Below, one piece after another: positions 1 to 9,256 of a stretch of 36,427 nt of DNA. The notes under the pieces were generated by a model that saw only the letters and a list, made by a program, of their open reading frames with translations, did not search any database and was not told the origin of the DNA. Source of the DNA: Natronohydrobacter sp. (GTDB lineage Bacteria; Pseudomonadota; Alphaproteobacteria; Rhodobacterales; Rhodobacteraceae); assembly GCA_020832555.1 (NCBI GenBank), contig JAFIEM010000028.1, forward strand, positions 1-36,427, in the 5' to 3' direction. A program made the translations under genes and the position numbers. Position 1 is the stretch's first letter. Each line of letters begins with the position of its first letter.

Positions 1-23
1 GCGTCAGCCTGAGAGGCAGCATC

Positions 24-1124
24 ATGGCCAAGCCGCCACTTCTTCTGATCGCCGCCGGGGGAACGGGCGGGCATATGTTCCCCGCTCAGGCGCTGGCCGA
101 GGAAATGCTGGCGCGTGGCTGGCGGGTGAAGCTTTCGACCGATGCGCGCGGGGCGCGCTACGCAGGCGGCTTTCCCGAACCGGTCCGCATCGAGGAAGTG
201 CGCGCAGCAACCTTCGCGCGGGGCGGGTTGGCGGAGAAGCTGAAAGTGCCGTTCCAGCTGGCCGCAGGCACGCTGCGCGCGTGTCTTGGCATGGTCCTTG
301 ACCGTCCGCGCGTCGTGGTGGGATTTGGCGGCTATCCGTCCATCCCGGCGCTGAGCGCGGCATGGGCGCTGCGCGTACCGCGCATGATCCATGAACAGAA
401 CGGGGTTCTGGGCCGCGTGAACCAGATTTTCGCGCGCCGTGTCAACGCGCTCGCCTGCGGCACCTGGCCCACGGAGATGCCCGAAGGGATCGAGGGCAGC
501 TTCACCGGCAACCCGGTGCGCGCCGCTGTACGCGAGCGCGCTGCCGCTGGCTATATCCCGCCGGGGGATTATCCGATGGATCTGCTGGTGATCGGCGGCT
601 CGCAAGGGGCGCGCATCCTGTCCGATGTGGTGCCCGACGCCATCGCGGCCCTGCCGGATGCGGTAAAGCGCAACCTGACTGTCGCCCATCAGGCGCGCGA
701 GGAAGATATCCCGCGCGTGGTTGCAGCCTATGAGACAGGCGGGGTCGCGGCCGAGATTGCACCCTTTTTCTCTGATATCCCGCGCCGCCTGTCCGAATGT
801 CAGCTTGTGATCAGCCGTGCAGGCGCGTCATCCGTCGCAGATATTTCGGTGATCGGGCGGCCCGCGGTGCTGATCCCCTTTGCCGCCGCGTCGGCCAATC
901 ATCAGGCGGCCAATGCGAAAATGCTCTCCAGCGTTGATGCGGCAGTGGTGTTCCCTGAATCTCAGTTCACCCCGGATACGCTCTCAGAGACATTGCTCTC
1001 CATCCTGACCAATCCCAAGGCGGCAGAGACCATGGCGCGCTCCGCGCTGTCCGTGGGCCGCCCAGATGCGGCGACAGCGCTTGCCGATATGGTCGAAACC
1101 CTTGCCCGAAAGGAACCGAAATGA
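24..1124 (+). CDS. murG: UDP-GlcNAc:lipid I N-acetylglucosaminyltransferase MurG
   Basis: Adds GlcNAc from UDP-GlcNAc to lipid I to make lipid II on the inner face of the cytoplasmic membrane, the last intracellular step of peptidoglycan precursor synthesis. The 366-residue length fits the family. The N-terminal glycine loop GGTGGH (residues 12-17) binds the lipid-linked acceptor, a GGSQGA loop opens the C-terminal UDP-sugar domain, and a later [11 protein letters not shown] segment matches the nucleotide-sugar site. The stop overlaps the murC start (ATGA), so the two are translationally coupled. The ATG at 24 keeps the canonical N-terminus. Its position before murC is the normal dcw-cluster order. 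Confidence 0.97.
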   Translation: MAKPPLLLIAAGGTGGHMFPAQALAEEMLARGWRVKLSTDARGARYAGGFPEPVRIEEVRAATFARGGLAEKLKVPFQLAAGTLRACLGMVLDRPRVVVGFGGYPSIPALSAAWALRVPRMIHEQNGVLGRVNQIFARRVNALACGTWPTEMPEGIEGSFTGNPVRAAVRERAAAGYIPPGDYPMDLLVIGGSQGARILSDVVPDAIAALPDAVKRNLTVAHQAREEDIPRVVAAYETGGVAAEIAPFFSDIPRRLSECQLVISRAGASSVADISVIGRPAVLIPFAAASANHQAANAKMLSSVDAAVVFPESQFTPDTLSETLLSILTNPKAAETMARSALSVGRPDAATALADMVETLARKEPK

Positions 1125-2533
1125 GCCCTGCAACCAAACTGCCCACCGATATTGGCCCCATCCATTTCATCGGAATCGGCGGTATTGGCATGTCCGGCAT
1201 TGCCGAAGTGCTGATGACGCTGGGCTATGATGTGCAGGGTTCAGACATGAAGGCCAGCGCCATCACCGAAAGGCTGGAATCCTTGGGCGCGCAAGTCATG
1301 ATCGGGCAGAAGGCCGATAATCTGGGCGCAGCGGCTGTCATCGTGGTCTCGACCGCGATCAAGCGTGACAACCCCGAACTGATGGAAGCCCGCCGCCTTG
1401 GCCTGCCGGTCGTACGCCGGGCCGAGATGCTGGCCGAACTGATGCGCCTGCGCTCCAATATCGCGATTGCGGGCACGCATGGCAAGACGACGACGACAAC
1501 AATGGTCGCGGCTCTGTTGGATGAGGGCAGGCTGGACCCGACCGTGATCAATGGCGGCGTGATCCATGCCTACGGCTCGAACGCCCGCGCCGGTGCGGGC
1601 GAATGGATGGTGGTCGAAGCCGATGAGAGCGACGGCAGCTTCAACCGCCTGCCTGCGACCATCGCGATTGTGACCAATATCGACCCCGAACATATGGAAC
1701 ACTGGGGCAGCTTTGACGCGCTGCGCAAGGGCTTCCATGATTTCGTCTCGGGCATCCCGTTTTACGGCCTTGCGATTTGCTGCACGGATCACCCGGAGGT
1801 GCAATCGCTTGTCGCCAAGATCACTGATCGGCGTGTCGTGACCTTCGGCTTCAACGCGCAGGCCGATATCCGCGCGATGAACCTGCGCTATGAGAACGGC
1901 ATCGCGCATTTCGACATTGCCCTTCAGGACGAGCGGCGCATGATCAAGGGCTGCACCCTGCCCATGCCCGGCGATCACAATGTCTCGAACGCTTTGGCCG
2001 CCGTCGCCGTGGCGCGGCATCTGGGCATGAACGCGGCCGAGATACGCACCGCATTGGCGAAATTCGGTGGTGTGAACCGGCGGTTTACCCGCGTCGGCGA
2101 AGTTGGCGGCGTGACCATCATCGACGATTACGGCCATCACCCGGTCGAGATCGCGGCTGTGCTCAAAGCGGCGCGGCAGGCGCTTGGCGGGGCAGGGCGT
2201 GTGATCGCCGTGCACCAGCCGCACCGTTTCACGCGGCTGTCGAACCTGTTCGAGGATTTCTGCACCTGCTTCAACGAGGCCGATGTTGTGGGAATCGCGC
2301 CGGTCTATGCAGCGGGCGAAGATCCCATTCCCGGCGCAAGCCGCGACGATCTGCTCGCGGGTCTGAAGGCGCATGGCCATCGCGCCGCCCATCCGGTCGA
2401 TACCGAGGATGATCTGGAGGCGCTGGTGCGCGCCCATGCTCAACCCGGTGACATGGTGATCTGTCTCGGCGCGGGCACGATTTCGGGCTGGGCGCATGGT
2501 CTGGTGCCGCGCCTGCAAGCCAAGGCTGCCTGA
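1121..2533 (+). CDS. murC: UDP-N-acetylmuramate--L-alanine ligase MurC
   Basis: ATP-dependent cytoplasmic ligase that adds L-alanine to UDP-MurNAc, the first amino acid of the peptidoglycan stem peptide. At 470 residues it is full length. The N-terminal UDP-binding loop reads [11 protein letters not shown] (about residues 16-26). The ATP-binding P-loop GTHGKTT lies at 118-124, followed by the Mur-ligase EADESDGSF and DDYGHHP motifs. It overlaps murG by four bases and shares its stop (TGATG) with the next small gene, so the three form one operon. In many Rhodobacteraceae murB follows soon after; here it does not. Confidence 0.97.
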   Translation: MSPATKLPTDIGPIHFIGIGGIGMSGIAEVLMTLGYDVQGSDMKASAITERLESLGAQVMIGQKADNLGAAAVIVVSTAIKRDNPELMEARRLGLPVVRRAEMLAELMRLRSNIAIAGTHGKTTTTTMVAALLDEGRLDPTVINGGVIHAYGSNARAGAGEWMVVEADESDGSFNRLPATIAIVTNIDPEHMEHWGSFDALRKGFHDFVSGIPFYGLAICCTDHPEVQSLVAKITDRRVVTFGFNAQADIRAMNLRYENGIAHFDIALQDERRMIKGCTLPMPGDHNVSNALAAVAVARHLGMNAAEIRTALAKFGGVNRRFTRVGEVGGVTIIDDYGHHPVEIAAVLKAARQALGGAGRVIAVHQPHRFTRLSNLFEDFCTCFNEADVVGIAPVYAAGEDPIPGASRDDLLAGLKAHGHRAAHPVDTEDDLEALVRAHAQPGDMVICLGAGTISGWAHGLVPRLQAKAA

Positions 2534-2805
2534 TGGGGCCGGAACTGATGTTCTTCCTGATGCTCGGCGGCTCGGCGCTGGCGGGCGGCCTTGTCGGGGG
2601 GCTGCTGATCAGCAATGGCTGGCGTCGCGCTTTCGGGGCGATCTTTGCGGCGCATCTTTTCGCGATGATCGGCATGGCGGTTGCCATCTCTCAGGTCGAT
2701 GGCACGCAGGGCATGAGTTATGCCTTCGCGCTGGTCATGCTGGTCCTGCCCTCAATGGTCGGCATGGCCATTGGTGGCGGGGTCATGCTCTGGCGCAGAA
2801 GGTAA
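2533..2805 (+). CDS. Small hypothetical membrane protein
   Basis: A 90-residue protein with three hydrophobic stretches (about residues 5-27, 34-53 and 62-84), rich in glycine and methionine and ending in a basic WRRR tail, so probably an inner-membrane protein. The start overlaps the murC stop (TGATG), which supports real, coupled translation. Some relatives carry a small DUF2484 membrane protein between murC and murB, but this sequence does not clearly match that family as I know it. The TAA stop lies inside a strong inverted repeat. Function unknown; a link to cell-wall synthesis is inferred only from position. Confidence 0.75.
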   Translation: MGPELMFFLMLGGSALAGGLVGGLLISNGWRRAFGAIFAAHLFAMIGMAVAISQVDGTQGMSYAFALVMLVLPSMVGMAIGGGVMLWRRR

Positions 2806-2831
2806 GGTGCGTGCTCTGGCACGCACCTTAC
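2802..2831. terminator. Convergent hairpin terminator (murC side / GMC side)
   Basis: A perfect 13-bp inverted repeat (2802-2814 with 2819-2831) around a TCTG loop lies between two genes that end facing each other and contains the stop codon of the left one. There is only a short T tract (GTTT) on the plus strand, so it may act in both directions or partly through RNA structure. Confidence 0.75.
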
Positions 2832-2834
2832 GTT

Positions 2835-4439
2835 TCAGCGTCCCGCGCGGATCATGTCGGCGGCTTTCTCGGCAATCATGATCACCGGCGCCTGCGTATT
2901 GCCCGAGGTGATGCGCGGCATGACCGAGGCATCCACCACCCGCAACCTTTCGACCCCGTTCACCCGCAACTGGGCATCCACAACCGCGCGCGGATCGGTT
3001 CCCATCCGCGCTGTGCCCACCGGATGGAAGATGGTCGAGGCAATATCGCCCGCGCCCTTCGCAAGTTCCGCATCACTCTGGAACGCAGGCCCCGGCTTGA
3101 ACTCTTCAGGCCTGTAGCGCGCCAGTGGGGCCTGTTCCATGATCCGCCGCGTCAGCCGGATCGCGCGCGCCGCCACCAGCCGGTCGCCCTCGGTCGAGAG
3201 GTAATTCGGCTGGATCACCGGCGCGGCTTTTGGGTCACCTGACGCCAGCCGCACATGCCCCCGGCTTTCGGGCCGCAAATGGCAGACCGAAGCCGTGATT
3301 GCCGGAAAATCATGCGGAGGCTGGCCGAAGGCGTCCAGCGTCACCGGCTGCACATGATATTCCAGATCGGGACTGGCCAGCCCCTCGGATGAGTAGGCAA
3401 AGGCCCCCAACTGGCTCGGCGCCATCGCCATCGGACCGCGCCTGCGCGCGACATAATCCAGCCCGATCAGGGCCTTGCCCCACATAGTTGACGCCATCGT
3501 GTTCAGCGTCTTGACCCCATGCACCTTGTAGGCGCAGCGGATCTGCAGATGGTCCTGCAGGTTTTCACCGAGATCGGGCATGTCGTGGACAACCTCGATC
3601 CCGTGGCCTCGCAACAATGCCCCCGGCCCAAGCCCGGAAAGCTGCATCAGATGCGGGGTATTGATTGCGCCAGCTGACAGGATCACCTCGCCCGCCGCCA
3701 TCGCCCGCGCAGGCGCGCCTTTATGCGCGAACCGCACCCCCACCGCGCGCCGTCCTTCCAGGATCAGCCCTTCGCTCTGCGCATGGGTCAGCACGCGCAG
3801 GTTCGGGCGTTTCATGGCAGGTCGCAGGAACCCCCGCACCACCGACCAACGAAACCCCGCACGCTGGTTCACCTTGAAATAGCCCACCCCGAAATTGTCG
3901 CCCAGATTGAAATCCGCAGTCGCTGGGATACCCGCCGCCACCGCCGCGTCTTTCCAGGCATCCAGAATATCCCAGCGCAACCGCTGTTCCTCGATCCGAA
4001 AGCCCCCGCCCGCGCCATGCTGGCCCGGCACCGCGCCTGCATAATAATCCTCGGATTTCAGGAAATAGGGCAGCACATCGTCCCAGCCCCAACCGCTCAG
4101 CCCCATCTGACGCCAGCCATCATAATCGGCGGCCTGTCCGCGCAGGTAAAGCATCCCGTTGATCGAGGAACACCCGCCCAGCAACCGCCCGCGCGGATAG
4201 ATCAGACTGCGCCCGTTCAGCCCCGGTTCCGGGGCGGTGCGATAGCGCCAATCCGTGCGCGGATTGTCGATGCAGTAAAGATAGCCCACCGGGATATGCA
4301 CCCAGTGGTAATGGTCATTTCCCCCCGCTTCCAGCAGCAGAACGCGCGTTTTCGGGTTCTCGCTCAGCCGGTTGGCCAGCACACAGCCGGCCGAGCCTGC
4401 ACCGATGATGATATAGTCATAGCTGCCGAAATCCTGCAT
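2835..4439 (-). CDS. GMC-family FAD oxidoreductase (choline dehydrogenase-like)
   Basis: FAD-dependent alcohol dehydrogenase/oxidase of the glucose-methanol-choline family. The 534-residue protein starts MQDFGSYDY and has the dinucleotide motif GAGSAG (13-18), the GMC signature around GGCSSINGMLYLRG, a second signature SAGAINTPHLMQLSGLG, and the C-terminal FHPVGTARMG and GNTQAP motifs carrying the active-site His and Asn. The ATG at 4439 was chosen because GGGGAG lies just upstream and the FAD motif follows at the usual distance; a 44-codon upstream extension looks non-coding. It resembles BetA, but no betB or betI adjoins it, so the substrate is open. It is divergent from an ABC importer that may supply or share its substrate. 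Confidence 0.88.
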   Translation of the reverse strand: MQDFGSYDYIIIGAGSAGCVLANRLSENPKTRVLLLEAGGNDHYHWVHIPVGYLYCIDNPRTDWRYRTAPEPGLNGRSLIYPRGRLLGGCSSINGMLYLRGQAADYDGWRQMGLSGWGWDDVLPYFLKSEDYYAGAVPGQHGAGGGFRIEEQRLRWDILDAWKDAAVAAGIPATADFNLGDNFGVGYFKVNQRAGFRWSVVRGFLRPAMKRPNLRVLTHAQSEGLILEGRRAVGVRFAHKGAPARAMAAGEVILSAGAINTPHLMQLSGLGPGALLRGHGIEVVHDMPDLGENLQDHLQIRCAYKVHGVKTLNTMASTMWGKALIGLDYVARRRGPMAMAPSQLGAFAYSSEGLASPDLEYHVQPVTLDAFGQPPHDFPAITASVCHLRPESRGHVRLASGDPKAAPVIQPNYLSTEGDRLVAARAIRLTRRIMEQAPLARYRPEEFKPGPAFQSDAELAKGAGDIASTIFHPVGTARMGTDPRAVVDAQLRVNGVERLRVVDASVMPRITSGNTQAPVIMIAEKAADMIRAGR

Positions 4440-4669
4440 CGCACTCCCCAAGCCGGTTGCGCCAAATTTCCCGATCCCTGCAGGGCGTGCAAGCCCAAAA
4501 CCTGTGCAGAGTATCGGCGAACCGTAAGAACAAGTGCTTAATTCTGTTGCAACTGCCCAAGTCCTGCACAAGAATGTCGCAAAGGCAGGGGCACGGGCTG
4601 CAAGCCTTGTGACTCTGCCCCGACAAGGGCTTAGTCCAGAGCCATGACCCCAACAGCAAGAGGTTTTCC
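4440..4669. promoter_or_regulatory. Divergent intergenic region, GMC oxidoreductase / ABC importer
   Basis: A 230-bp region between two divergently transcribed units must hold promoters for both. It contains the palindrome CCCTGCAGGG near the GMC start. I saw no convincing operator and no TPP-riboswitch core (no CTGAGA box) ahead of the binding-protein gene. Confidence 0.4.
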
Positions 4670-5674
4670 ATGCTCCAACGCACTCTGACCATTGCCCTCG
4701 GCTTCACAGCCCTGGCAGGTTCCCTTCATGCCCAGACCGCCATGCCCTTCGCGCTGGATTGGCGGTTCGAGGGGCCGTCTGCGCCCTATTTCGTCGCCAT
4801 CGAAAAGGGCTATTTCGCCGATGCGGGCCTCTCGGTCGAAGTCACCGCAGGGCAGGGCAGTCTGGACGCCATTCCGAAAGTCGCGACTGGCGCGTTTCCA
4901 GTGGGCTTTGCCGATATCAACAGCCTGATCAAGTTCCTTGACCAGAACCCCGGCGCGCCCGTCATCGGCGCGATGATGGTCTATGACAAGCCGCCCTTCG
5001 CCATCGTGGGCCGCAAATCTTTGGGTGTCGAAACCCCCTCGGATCTCGAAGGCAAGATCCTCGGCGCGCCGCCCCCTGATGGCGCATTTGCGCAATGGCC
5101 GATCTTCGTCGCGGAAACCGGCATCGACGCCTCGACCATCACCATCGAACCCGTGGGCTTCCCGACCCGCGAGCCGTCACTCGCCGAAGGGACGGTTCAC
5201 GCGGTCACGGGCTTCAGCTTCACCTCTTTCCTCAGCACCGCGCGTCTGGGCGTGCCGGAAGACGATCTGTCGGTCATCCTGATGGCCGATCACGGCGTTG
5301 ACCTCTATGGCAACGTGATCATCGTCAACACCGACTTCGCCGAAGCCAACCCCGATGCCGTCAAGGGCTTTCTGGAAGCTGTGGCCAAGGGCATGATCGA
5401 CACCATAGCGGACCCTGCTGCAGCCGTCGCGACGATCGAGCCGTTCAACCCGGCAATGGATCTGGATCTGGAACTGCGGCGTCTGGAACTCGCACTGCGC
5501 GACAATATCGTGACAGAGTGGGTGCAGGCCAATGGCATGGGCATCATCGACGCGGATCGCTTTGCCAATTCCATCGAGCAAATCAAGCTGACCTACGAAT
5601 ATCAGACCGAACCTGATGCGAGCCTCTATTTCACCGATGCCTTCCTGCCCGAAGGTGGCTTCTCGCTCGATTGA
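4670..5674 (+). CDS. ABC transporter substrate-binding protein, NMT1/THI5-SsuA type
   Basis: Periplasmic solute-binding protein of an importer. It has a signal peptide (MLQRTLTIALGFTALAGSLHAQ) and then the family opening in which a domain of about 310 residues begins with an aromatic/charged strand (FALDWRFEGPSAPYF), the EKGYFADAGLSVEV segment and a DINSLIKFL helix. This fold binds nitrate, sulfonates, taurine, thiamine pyrimidine precursors or other small molecules; the ligand cannot be read from sequence. An ATPase and a permease follow, completing an importer. A strong hairpin just after the stop probably protects this message, giving more binding protein than membrane components. Confidence 0.9.
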   Translation: MLQRTLTIALGFTALAGSLHAQTAMPFALDWRFEGPSAPYFVAIEKGYFADAGLSVEVTAGQGSLDAIPKVATGAFPVGFADINSLIKFLDQNPGAPVIGAMMVYDKPPFAIVGRKSLGVETPSDLEGKILGAPPPDGAFAQWPIFVAETGIDASTITIEPVGFPTREPSLAEGTVHAVTGFSFTSFLSTARLGVPEDDLSVILMADHGVDLYGNVIIVNTDFAEANPDAVKGFLEAVAKGMIDTIADPAAAVATIEPFNPAMDLDLELRRLELALRDNIVTEWVQANGMGIIDADRFANSIEQIKLTYEYQTEPDASLYFTDAFLPEGGFSLD

Positions 5675-5682
5675 CACCAACG

Positions 5683-5705
5683 GGGCCAGCGGTCAGCGCT
5701 GGCCC
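5683..5705 (+). terminator. Intercistronic hairpin after the binding-protein gene
   Basis: A perfect 9-bp inverted repeat (5683-5691 with 5697-5705) with a five-base GTCAG loop lies 8 bp after the binding-protein stop and 17 bp before the ATPase ATG. No T run follows, so it more likely attenuates transcription or stabilises mRNA than terminates fully. Such hairpins are common after binding-protein genes in importer operons. Confidence 0.6.
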
Positions 5706-5722
5706 AATTCTTGCGGGGGCGC

Positions 5723-6520
5723 ATGACAAACCTCATTGAAATCAAGGGCGTTCGTCACGCCTACCGCACCGACGCGGGGCCGCTTCCGGTTCTGGATGGT
5801 CTGGAAATCGCCGTGCCCGAAGGCGGCTTTGTCGCGGTGGTCGGCCCCTCGGGCTGTGGTAAATCCACCCTGACGCGCCTGATCGCAGGGCTGATGAAAC
5901 CCGATCATGGCGAAGTCTGGCTGCATGGCGAGCGCGTGAAAGGACCGCGCGCGACGGTCGGCATGGCGTTTCAGAACCCTGTCCTGCTGGAATGGCGCAC
6001 GATCCTGAAAAACGTCCTGCTGCCCTTGGAAATCGTGCCCTCGAAACTCTCGAAGAAACAGGCCGAAGAGCGCGCGCGCTTCCTCTTGTCGCTTGTTGGG
6101 CTGGAAGGGTTCGAGGACAAGCGCCCTTCGGAACTCTCGGGCGGGATGCGCCAGCGCGCTTCGCTCTGCCGCGCACTGATCCACCAGCCCGAAGTGCTGA
6201 TCCTGGATGAACCCTTCGGCGCGCTCGACGCCTTCACCCGCGAAGACCTGTGGCAGACCATGCACAAGGTCAAGGAACGTGAGCCCTTCACCGGCGTTCT
6301 GATCACCCATGATCTGCGGGAATCGATCTTTCTTGCCGATCAGGTCGTGGTGCTGTCGGGTCGCCCGGCGCGGACACAACATGTGCTGGATATTCCCTCA
6401 ACAGGTCCGCGCACGCTCGATGATCTCTATACGCCCGAAGCCGCTGAACACCTCAATATCCTGCGCCACCAGATCCAGATCGCACAAGGCCGCGCCGCCG
6501 CCGAGGACTCCGCGACATGA
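5723..6520 (+). CDS. ABC transporter ATP-binding protein (SsuB/TauB-like)
   Basis: Cytoplasmic ATPase that powers the importer; 265 residues, a single nucleotide-binding domain. Walker A is GPSGCGKS (41-48), the Q-loop is MAFQNP, the ABC signature is LSGGMRQR (from about 138) and Walker B with the catalytic Glu is VLILDEPFGALDAF (from about 158), followed by the H-loop LITHDL. The ATG at 5723 was preferred over an in-frame TTG at 5711 because it gives the normal family N-terminus. The stop overlaps the permease start (ATGA), showing coupling. Best resemblance is to the nitrate/sulfonate/taurine/pyrimidine-precursor subgroup; substrate not determined. Confidence 0.93.
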   Translation: MTNLIEIKGVRHAYRTDAGPLPVLDGLEIAVPEGGFVAVVGPSGCGKSTLTRLIAGLMKPDHGEVWLHGERVKGPRATVGMAFQNPVLLEWRTILKNVLLPLEIVPSKLSKKQAEERARFLLSLVGLEGFEDKRPSELSGGMRQRASLCRALIHQPEVLILDEPFGALDAFTREDLWQTMHKVKEREPFTGVLITHDLRESIFLADQVVVLSGRPARTQHVLDIPSTGPRTLDDLYTPEAAEHLNILRHQIQIAQGRAAAEDSAT

Positions 6521-7284
6521 ACAAGAACCTTCGCGCCATCGCGGTCCCGCTCATCGCCATCGCGATCCTGCTTGCCTTCTGGGAATGGCTGGTCTGGTTC
6601 AATGGCTGGCCCAAATTCAAGATGGCCGCGCCCTCGGACCTGATCCCGGCCTATCAGCGCCATTGGAACCTGTTTATCTCGATGGGCTGGCAGACGCTCT
6701 GGCGCACGGTTCTGGGGCTGTTGCTGGCGGTTCTGTTCGGCACCGTGCTGGGCATGATCATGGGCTTTTCGCGCACCATGCGCGATGCGCTCTACCCGAT
6801 CCTTGTAGGTTTCAATGCCATTCCCAAGGCGACCGTGGTGCCCATCGTGGCACTGATGTTCGTGGGCCAGCATGATTTCAACACGGTGCTGCTGGCCTTC
6901 ATGATCTCGTTTTTCCCTATTGCGGTCTCGGTCTCGATCGGCTTGTCCACACTGGAACCCGAATACCGCGACATCCTGCGCTCGCTCGGGGCTTCTCAGG
7001 CGACGATCTTCTGGAAAATCGCCCTGCCCAAGACCCTGCCGGAATTCTTCGGCGCGCTGAAGGTCGCCGTGACACTCGCTTTCATCGGCACCAATCTGAT
7101 GGAGATCGTCAGCCCCCACGGGCGCGGGCTTGGTGCGCTTTTCGATTCAGGCCGCACCAATTCCGATTTCCCGCTGATGTTCGCGGTCCTGCTTGCCTTG
7201 GCCTTCCTCGGGATCGTGCTCTATTACATCGTCGTCGCGCTGGAAAAGATCTTCGCAGGCTGGGCGGAACGGGCGCCGGGATAA
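6517..7284 (+). CDS. ABC transporter permease (SsuC/TauC-like)
   Basis: Inner-membrane channel subunit, 255 residues with about six hydrophobic helices (first at 7-27, last near 225-245). The cytoplasmic coupling loop that contacts the ATPase reads LRSLGASQATIFWKIALPKTLP. It belongs to the BPD_transp_1 family in the same subgroup as its partners. It overlaps the ATPase gene by four bases and ends the three-gene importer operon. No terminator with a clear stem and T tract was seen right after it. Confidence 0.92.
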   Translation: MNKNLRAIAVPLIAIAILLAFWEWLVWFNGWPKFKMAAPSDLIPAYQRHWNLFISMGWQTLWRTVLGLLLAVLFGTVLGMIMGFSRTMRDALYPILVGFNAIPKATVVPIVALMFVGQHDFNTVLLAFMISFFPIAVSVSIGLSTLEPEYRDILRSLGASQATIFWKIALPKTLPEFFGALKVAVTLAFIGTNLMEIVSPHGRGLGALFDSGRTNSDFPLMFAVLLALAFLGIVLYYIVVALEKIFAGWAERAPG

Positions 7285-7574
7285 CCCCCGAAGCCCCTTT
7301 CATTCTTGCACAAATATTCGAAAAACATCGCGGTCAGCTACCGGCAGATCGCGCGGGCGGGGCGCAGGGCAAATGCGCCCCTTCTTCCGTCGCCGAGGGT
7401 CTTTGATCGCGCTGCGGCCAGCTTGCCGGAACAGCTTTCCAATTCCGGGGCAGAACGACAGACCAGTTACTCCCCCATGCCTTCACGCTGAACATATTCC
7501 TTATCCTGCCAGACATATAGCCAATTAGCGGGAAAATATTCTATATTGCTGCAAGAGCGAAAAGGAGTCGCGCC
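7285..7574 (+). promoter_or_regulatory. Leader/promoter region of the cys operon
   Basis: A 290-bp gap with no convincing gene. Its last about 80 bp are AT-rich against the GC-rich surroundings (ATATAGCCAATTAGC and AAAATATTCTATATT) and run into AAAAGGAG, the ribosome-binding site of cysG, so the operon promoter most likely lies here. ACATATTCCT at 7492-7501 recurs in the cysI leader (9268-9277). Exact -35/-10 boxes are not assigned. Confidence 0.5.
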
Positions 7575-8954
7575 ATGCAGCACTACCCGGTCTTTCTGGA
7601 CATGACCCGTGCCCGCGTCGTCATTGGTGGCGGCGGCGAGATTGCGCTTGCCAAATTGCGGCTCCTGCTGAAGACCGATGCAAAGATCACGCTCTGCGCC
7701 CCTGATTTCGCACCAGAGATTGAAGCCCACACCCCCCGCGTGACCCTTGTGCGCCGCCCGCTGCTGGCCTGCGACCTGCATGGCGCGCGGCTGGTCTATG
7801 CGGCCACTGGCGATGCGACGGAAGATGCCCGCATCGCGAGTCTTGGGCGCGGATCTGGCGCGCTGGTCAATGTCGTGGACAATCTCGACGCCTCCGACTT
7901 CCTGACCCCGGCCATCGTGGACCGCGCGCCCGTCGTCGTCGCCATCGGCACCGAAGGTGCGGCTCCGGTGCTGGCCCGCAAGATCAAGGCGCATCTCGAA
8001 GAGGTGCTGCCTGCCTCTCTGGGCGTGCTCACGCGTATCGGCAAGAGCTTCCGCGCGATGGCCGAACATCTGCCTCAGGGTGCGCGTCGCCGCGCCTTCT
8101 GGTCGGAATATTACGACACGGCAGGCCCCCGCGCGCTGGAACAGGGTGGCGAAGCACAGATCGAGCAGACGCTGGAAGAATTGCTCGCCCGCCATCTCGA
8201 CGCGGCCGCGCCCGAAGGCCATGTCGATTTCGTCAGCGCAGGCCCCGGCGACCCCGAGTTGCTGACCCTGAAAGCGCGCAAGCTGATCGACCGCGCCGAT
8301 GTGGTGATCTATGACCGGCTGGTATCGCCCGAAATCCTGGAGCTCGCCCGGCGCGAAGCGGTGATGATTTCGGTCGGCAAGGAAGGTTTCGGCCCCTCGA
8401 CCCCGCAAAAGGAAATCCACCGCCTGATGATCGAACATGCGTCGGGCGGCGCGCATGTCGTGCGGCTCAAGGGCGGCGACGCCTCGGTATTTGGTCGTCT
8501 GGATGAAGAAACCGAAGCGCTGGACGCCGCCGCGATCCGCTGGCAGGTCATCCCCGGTGTGACCTCGGCCTCCGCCGCGGCCGCCAGCATCGGCCAGAGC
8601 CTGACCCGGCGCGGGCGTAACCAGTCGCTGCGGCTGGTGACAGCGCATGACATGCAAGGCTACGCTGATCACGACTGGCGCGCGCTGGCTGCCCCCGGTG
8701 CGATCACGGCGGTCTATATGGGCAAGCGCGCGGCGCGTTTCGTGCAAGGGCGGCTTCTGATGCATGGCGCAAGCCCTGAAACCCCCGTCACGCTGGTCGA
8801 GAACGCCTCACGCGCCGATCAGCAGATCGTGCCCACCACGCTCGCGCATCTGCCGCAGCAGGCCAGCGCTCTGGCTGGCCCTGCAATCATCCTTCTTGGC
8901 CTCGCGCCCAAAGCTGCCGAACAGGCATTCGAACTTCAGGAACAGGCCCTATGA
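7575..8954 (+). CDS. cysG: Multifunctional siroheme synthase CysG
   Basis: Makes siroheme, the sulfite reductase cofactor, from uroporphyrinogen III by two SAM methylations, NAD-dependent oxidation and iron insertion. The 459 residues hold an N-terminal precorrin-2 dehydrogenase/ferrochelatase domain (GGGGEIALAK from residue 18) and a C-terminal uroporphyrinogen-III methyltransferase domain from about 216. That domain shows SAGPGDPELLTLKA, the substrate motif VVRLKGGDASVFGR (about 295-308) and VIPGVTSA. The ATG follows AAAAGGAG closely. Its stop overlaps the DUF2849 start (ATGA). It heads the sulfite reduction operon. Confidence 0.95.
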   Translation: MQHYPVFLDMTRARVVIGGGGEIALAKLRLLLKTDAKITLCAPDFAPEIEAHTPRVTLVRRPLLACDLHGARLVYAATGDATEDARIASLGRGSGALVNVVDNLDASDFLTPAIVDRAPVVVAIGTEGAAPVLARKIKAHLEEVLPASLGVLTRIGKSFRAMAEHLPQGARRRAFWSEYYDTAGPRALEQGGEAQIEQTLEELLARHLDAAAPEGHVDFVSAGPGDPELLTLKARKLIDRADVVIYDRLVSPEILELARREAVMISVGKEGFGPSTPQKEIHRLMIEHASGGAHVVRLKGGDASVFGRLDEETEALDAAAIRWQVIPGVTSASAAAASIGQSLTRRGRNQSLRLVTAHDMQGYADHDWRALAAPGAITAVYMGKRAARFVQGRLLMHGASPETPVTLVENASRADQQIVPTTLAHLPQQASALAGPAIILLGLAPKAAEQAFELQEQAL

Positions 8955-9256
8955 GCATCCGTTTCACCCCTTCCGTCGTCACCGCGAATGATCTTTTCGA
9001 AGGCGATGTCGTCTATCTGACCCCGCAGGGCGGCTGGTCGCGCCTGCATGCCGAGGCAGAACTCTTCACCGAACAGGCCGCCGCCGAAACCGCGCTTGCG
9101 GCGGCACTGGCGCAGCCTGACCGGTTGGTGGGCGCGTATCTTGCCCCCGCGCGTCGTGGTCCCAACGGCCCCGAACCCGCGCATTTCCGCGAGGAGTTCC
9201 GCGCGCGCGGCCCCTCGAATTACCCGCATGGCAAACAGGCCGAGCGAATGTGTTGA
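8951..9256 (+). CDS. DUF2849 family protein
   Basis: A 101-residue soluble protein with no signal peptide. Its pattern (SVVTANDLFEGDVVYLT, then WSRLHAEAELF, then HFREEFRARGP) resembles DUF2849, a family commonly encoded between siroheme synthase and sulfite reductase in alphaproteobacteria. The start overlaps the cysG stop and cysI follows, so it is part of the operon. Its function is unknown; position suggests an accessory role in sulfite reductase maturation or regulation. It ends in a cysteine (ERMC), which may or may not be functional. Confidence 0.85.
   Translation: MSIRFTPSVVTANDLFEGDVVYLTPQGGWSRLHAEAELFTEQAAAETALAAALAQPDRLVGAYLAPARRGPNGPEPAHFREEFRARGPSNYPHGKQAERMC

Noticed and set aside
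1-12. Three codons and TGA ahead of murG, possibly the end of ftsW
   Set aside because: Gene order makes ftsW likely, but three codons cannot support a call.
1241-2518. A 425-codon open frame antisense to murC
   Set aside because: Shadow of a strongly conserved gene in GC-rich DNA; no recognisable motif.
4440-4669. Possible TPP riboswitch ahead of the NMT1/THI5-type importer
   Set aside because: No CTGAGA box or the second conserved TPP core was found; the leader looks ordinary.
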